From Rhizobiaceae bacterium UBA1291 (lineage in GTDB: Bacteria; Pseudomonadota; Alphaproteobacteria; Rhizobiales; Rhizobiaceae): DNA of 6,416 nt. Made by a program: the position numbers and the translations under genes. The stretch lies in the NCBI GenBank assembly GCA_002307905.1, contig DBUL01000158.1:1789-8204 (forward strand). The letters run 5' to 3'. Below the pieces are notes generated by a model. It was not told where the DNA came from. It saw only the letters and a program-made list of their open reading frames with translations, and did not search any database. Positions 6,263 through 6,416 of this stretch are shown here, piece after piece (positions within the stretch are counted from its first letter, which is position 1; every line of letters begins with the position of its first letter).

Positions 6263-6416
6263 TCTCGATGCCTCCGTCCTTGTTGACGTACCAGGTCTGG
6301 ATGCCATTGTTGTGGTAGATGGAGTTGGTGCCTCGGACGCTGCGCAACTGGTCCTTGGTGGGCTGAATCAGGCCTTGTTCGTCGATCGCCCGTGACTGCA
6401 GGAAGAGCTCCGAACC
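6246..6416 (-). CDS. soxC: SoxC, molybdenum-cofactor subunit of sulfane dehydrogenase (3' end only)
   Basis: An open frame runs off the right edge and ends at TAA (6246–6248), giving the last 56 residues. The peptide contains ELFLQSRAIDEQGLIQPTK, RGTNSIYHNNGIQTW and finishes GGIENVEIS. This matches the C-terminal dimerisation region of SoxC, a sulfite-oxidase-family molybdoprotein that partners the diheme SoxD in the periplasm. The cofactor-binding domain and Tat signal lie outside the window and cannot be checked. The last 17 nt overlap the start of soxD, so the genes are co-transcribed and probably translationally coupled. The rest of a sox operon (typically soxXYZAB before soxC) is expected to the right of the window. 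Family recognition rests on the short peptide plus the soxD neighbour. Confidence 0.88.
   Translation of the reverse strand, partial: GSELFLQSRAIDEQGLIQPTKDQLRSVRGTNSIYHNNGIQTWYVNKDGGIENVEIS
6271..6275 (-). promoter_or_regulatory. Ribosome-binding site for soxD, inside soxC
   Basis: GGAGG on the minus strand lies 8 nt upstream of the soxD ATG at 6262. It decides that start over the upstream in-frame ATG at 6307. Confidence 0.7.

Noticed and set aside
5168..6286. Long plus-strand open frame (372 codons) opposite soxD
   Set aside because: It is antisense to a clear diheme cytochrome gene, shows no recognisable motif or ribosome-binding site, and is the kind of shadow expected from GC-rich third positions.
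6263..6307. N-terminal extension of SoxD starting at the ATG at 6307
   Set aside because: The 15 extra residues are encoded inside soxC, precede a normal signal peptide, and lack the well-placed ribosome-binding site seen for ATG 6262.

Overview
The window looks like part of a GC-rich alphaproteobacterial chromosome or megaplasmid, most likely from a rhizobial-type member (Rhizobiales). The basis is the GC-rich codon use with strong G/C third-position bias, a DctB/DctD-style two-component pair, a nitrate/sulfonate/taurine-class ABC importer, and a SoxC–SoxD pair typical of thiosulfate-oxidising alphaproteobacteria. The species cannot be fixed from the sequence alone.

Layout, left to right. 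(1) Positions 78–1684, + strand: an ABC ATPase followed, with a 4-nt ATGA overlap, by its inner-membrane permease. The substrate-binding protein is not in the window and may lie just upstream. (2) Positions 1685–1809: a short gap with a strong ribosome-binding site but no convincing terminator or promoter. (3) Positions 1810–4985, + strand: a membrane sensor histidine kinase of the DctB family and, again overlapping by ATGA, an NtrC/DctD-class response regulator (receiver, AAA+, Fis-type HTH). (4) Positions 4986–5095: a convergent gap holding a perfect 13-bp hairpin that probably terminates transcription from both sides. (5) Positions 5096–6416, - strand: soxD (diheme cytochrome c) and the 3' end of soxC (molybdoprotein subunit), overlapping by 17 nt. 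They are the end of a sox operon that enters from the right edge.

How the parts fit. SoxC and SoxD form the periplasmic sulfane dehydrogenase of the Sox thiosulfate-oxidising system. The kinase/regulator pair should sense a small periplasmic ligand through an extracytoplasmic PAS/Cache-like domain and control a transport or catabolic operon. The adjacent ABC importer is the obvious candidate target, although DctBD pairs classically control C4-dicarboxylate carriers. The most unusual feature is in the response regulator: its sigma-54 contact loop reads GAFPGA instead of the canonical GAFTGA, while all other ATPase motifs are intact. I see no mobile element, CRISPR array, tRNA or rRNA. All genes except the edge-truncated soxC appear intact.
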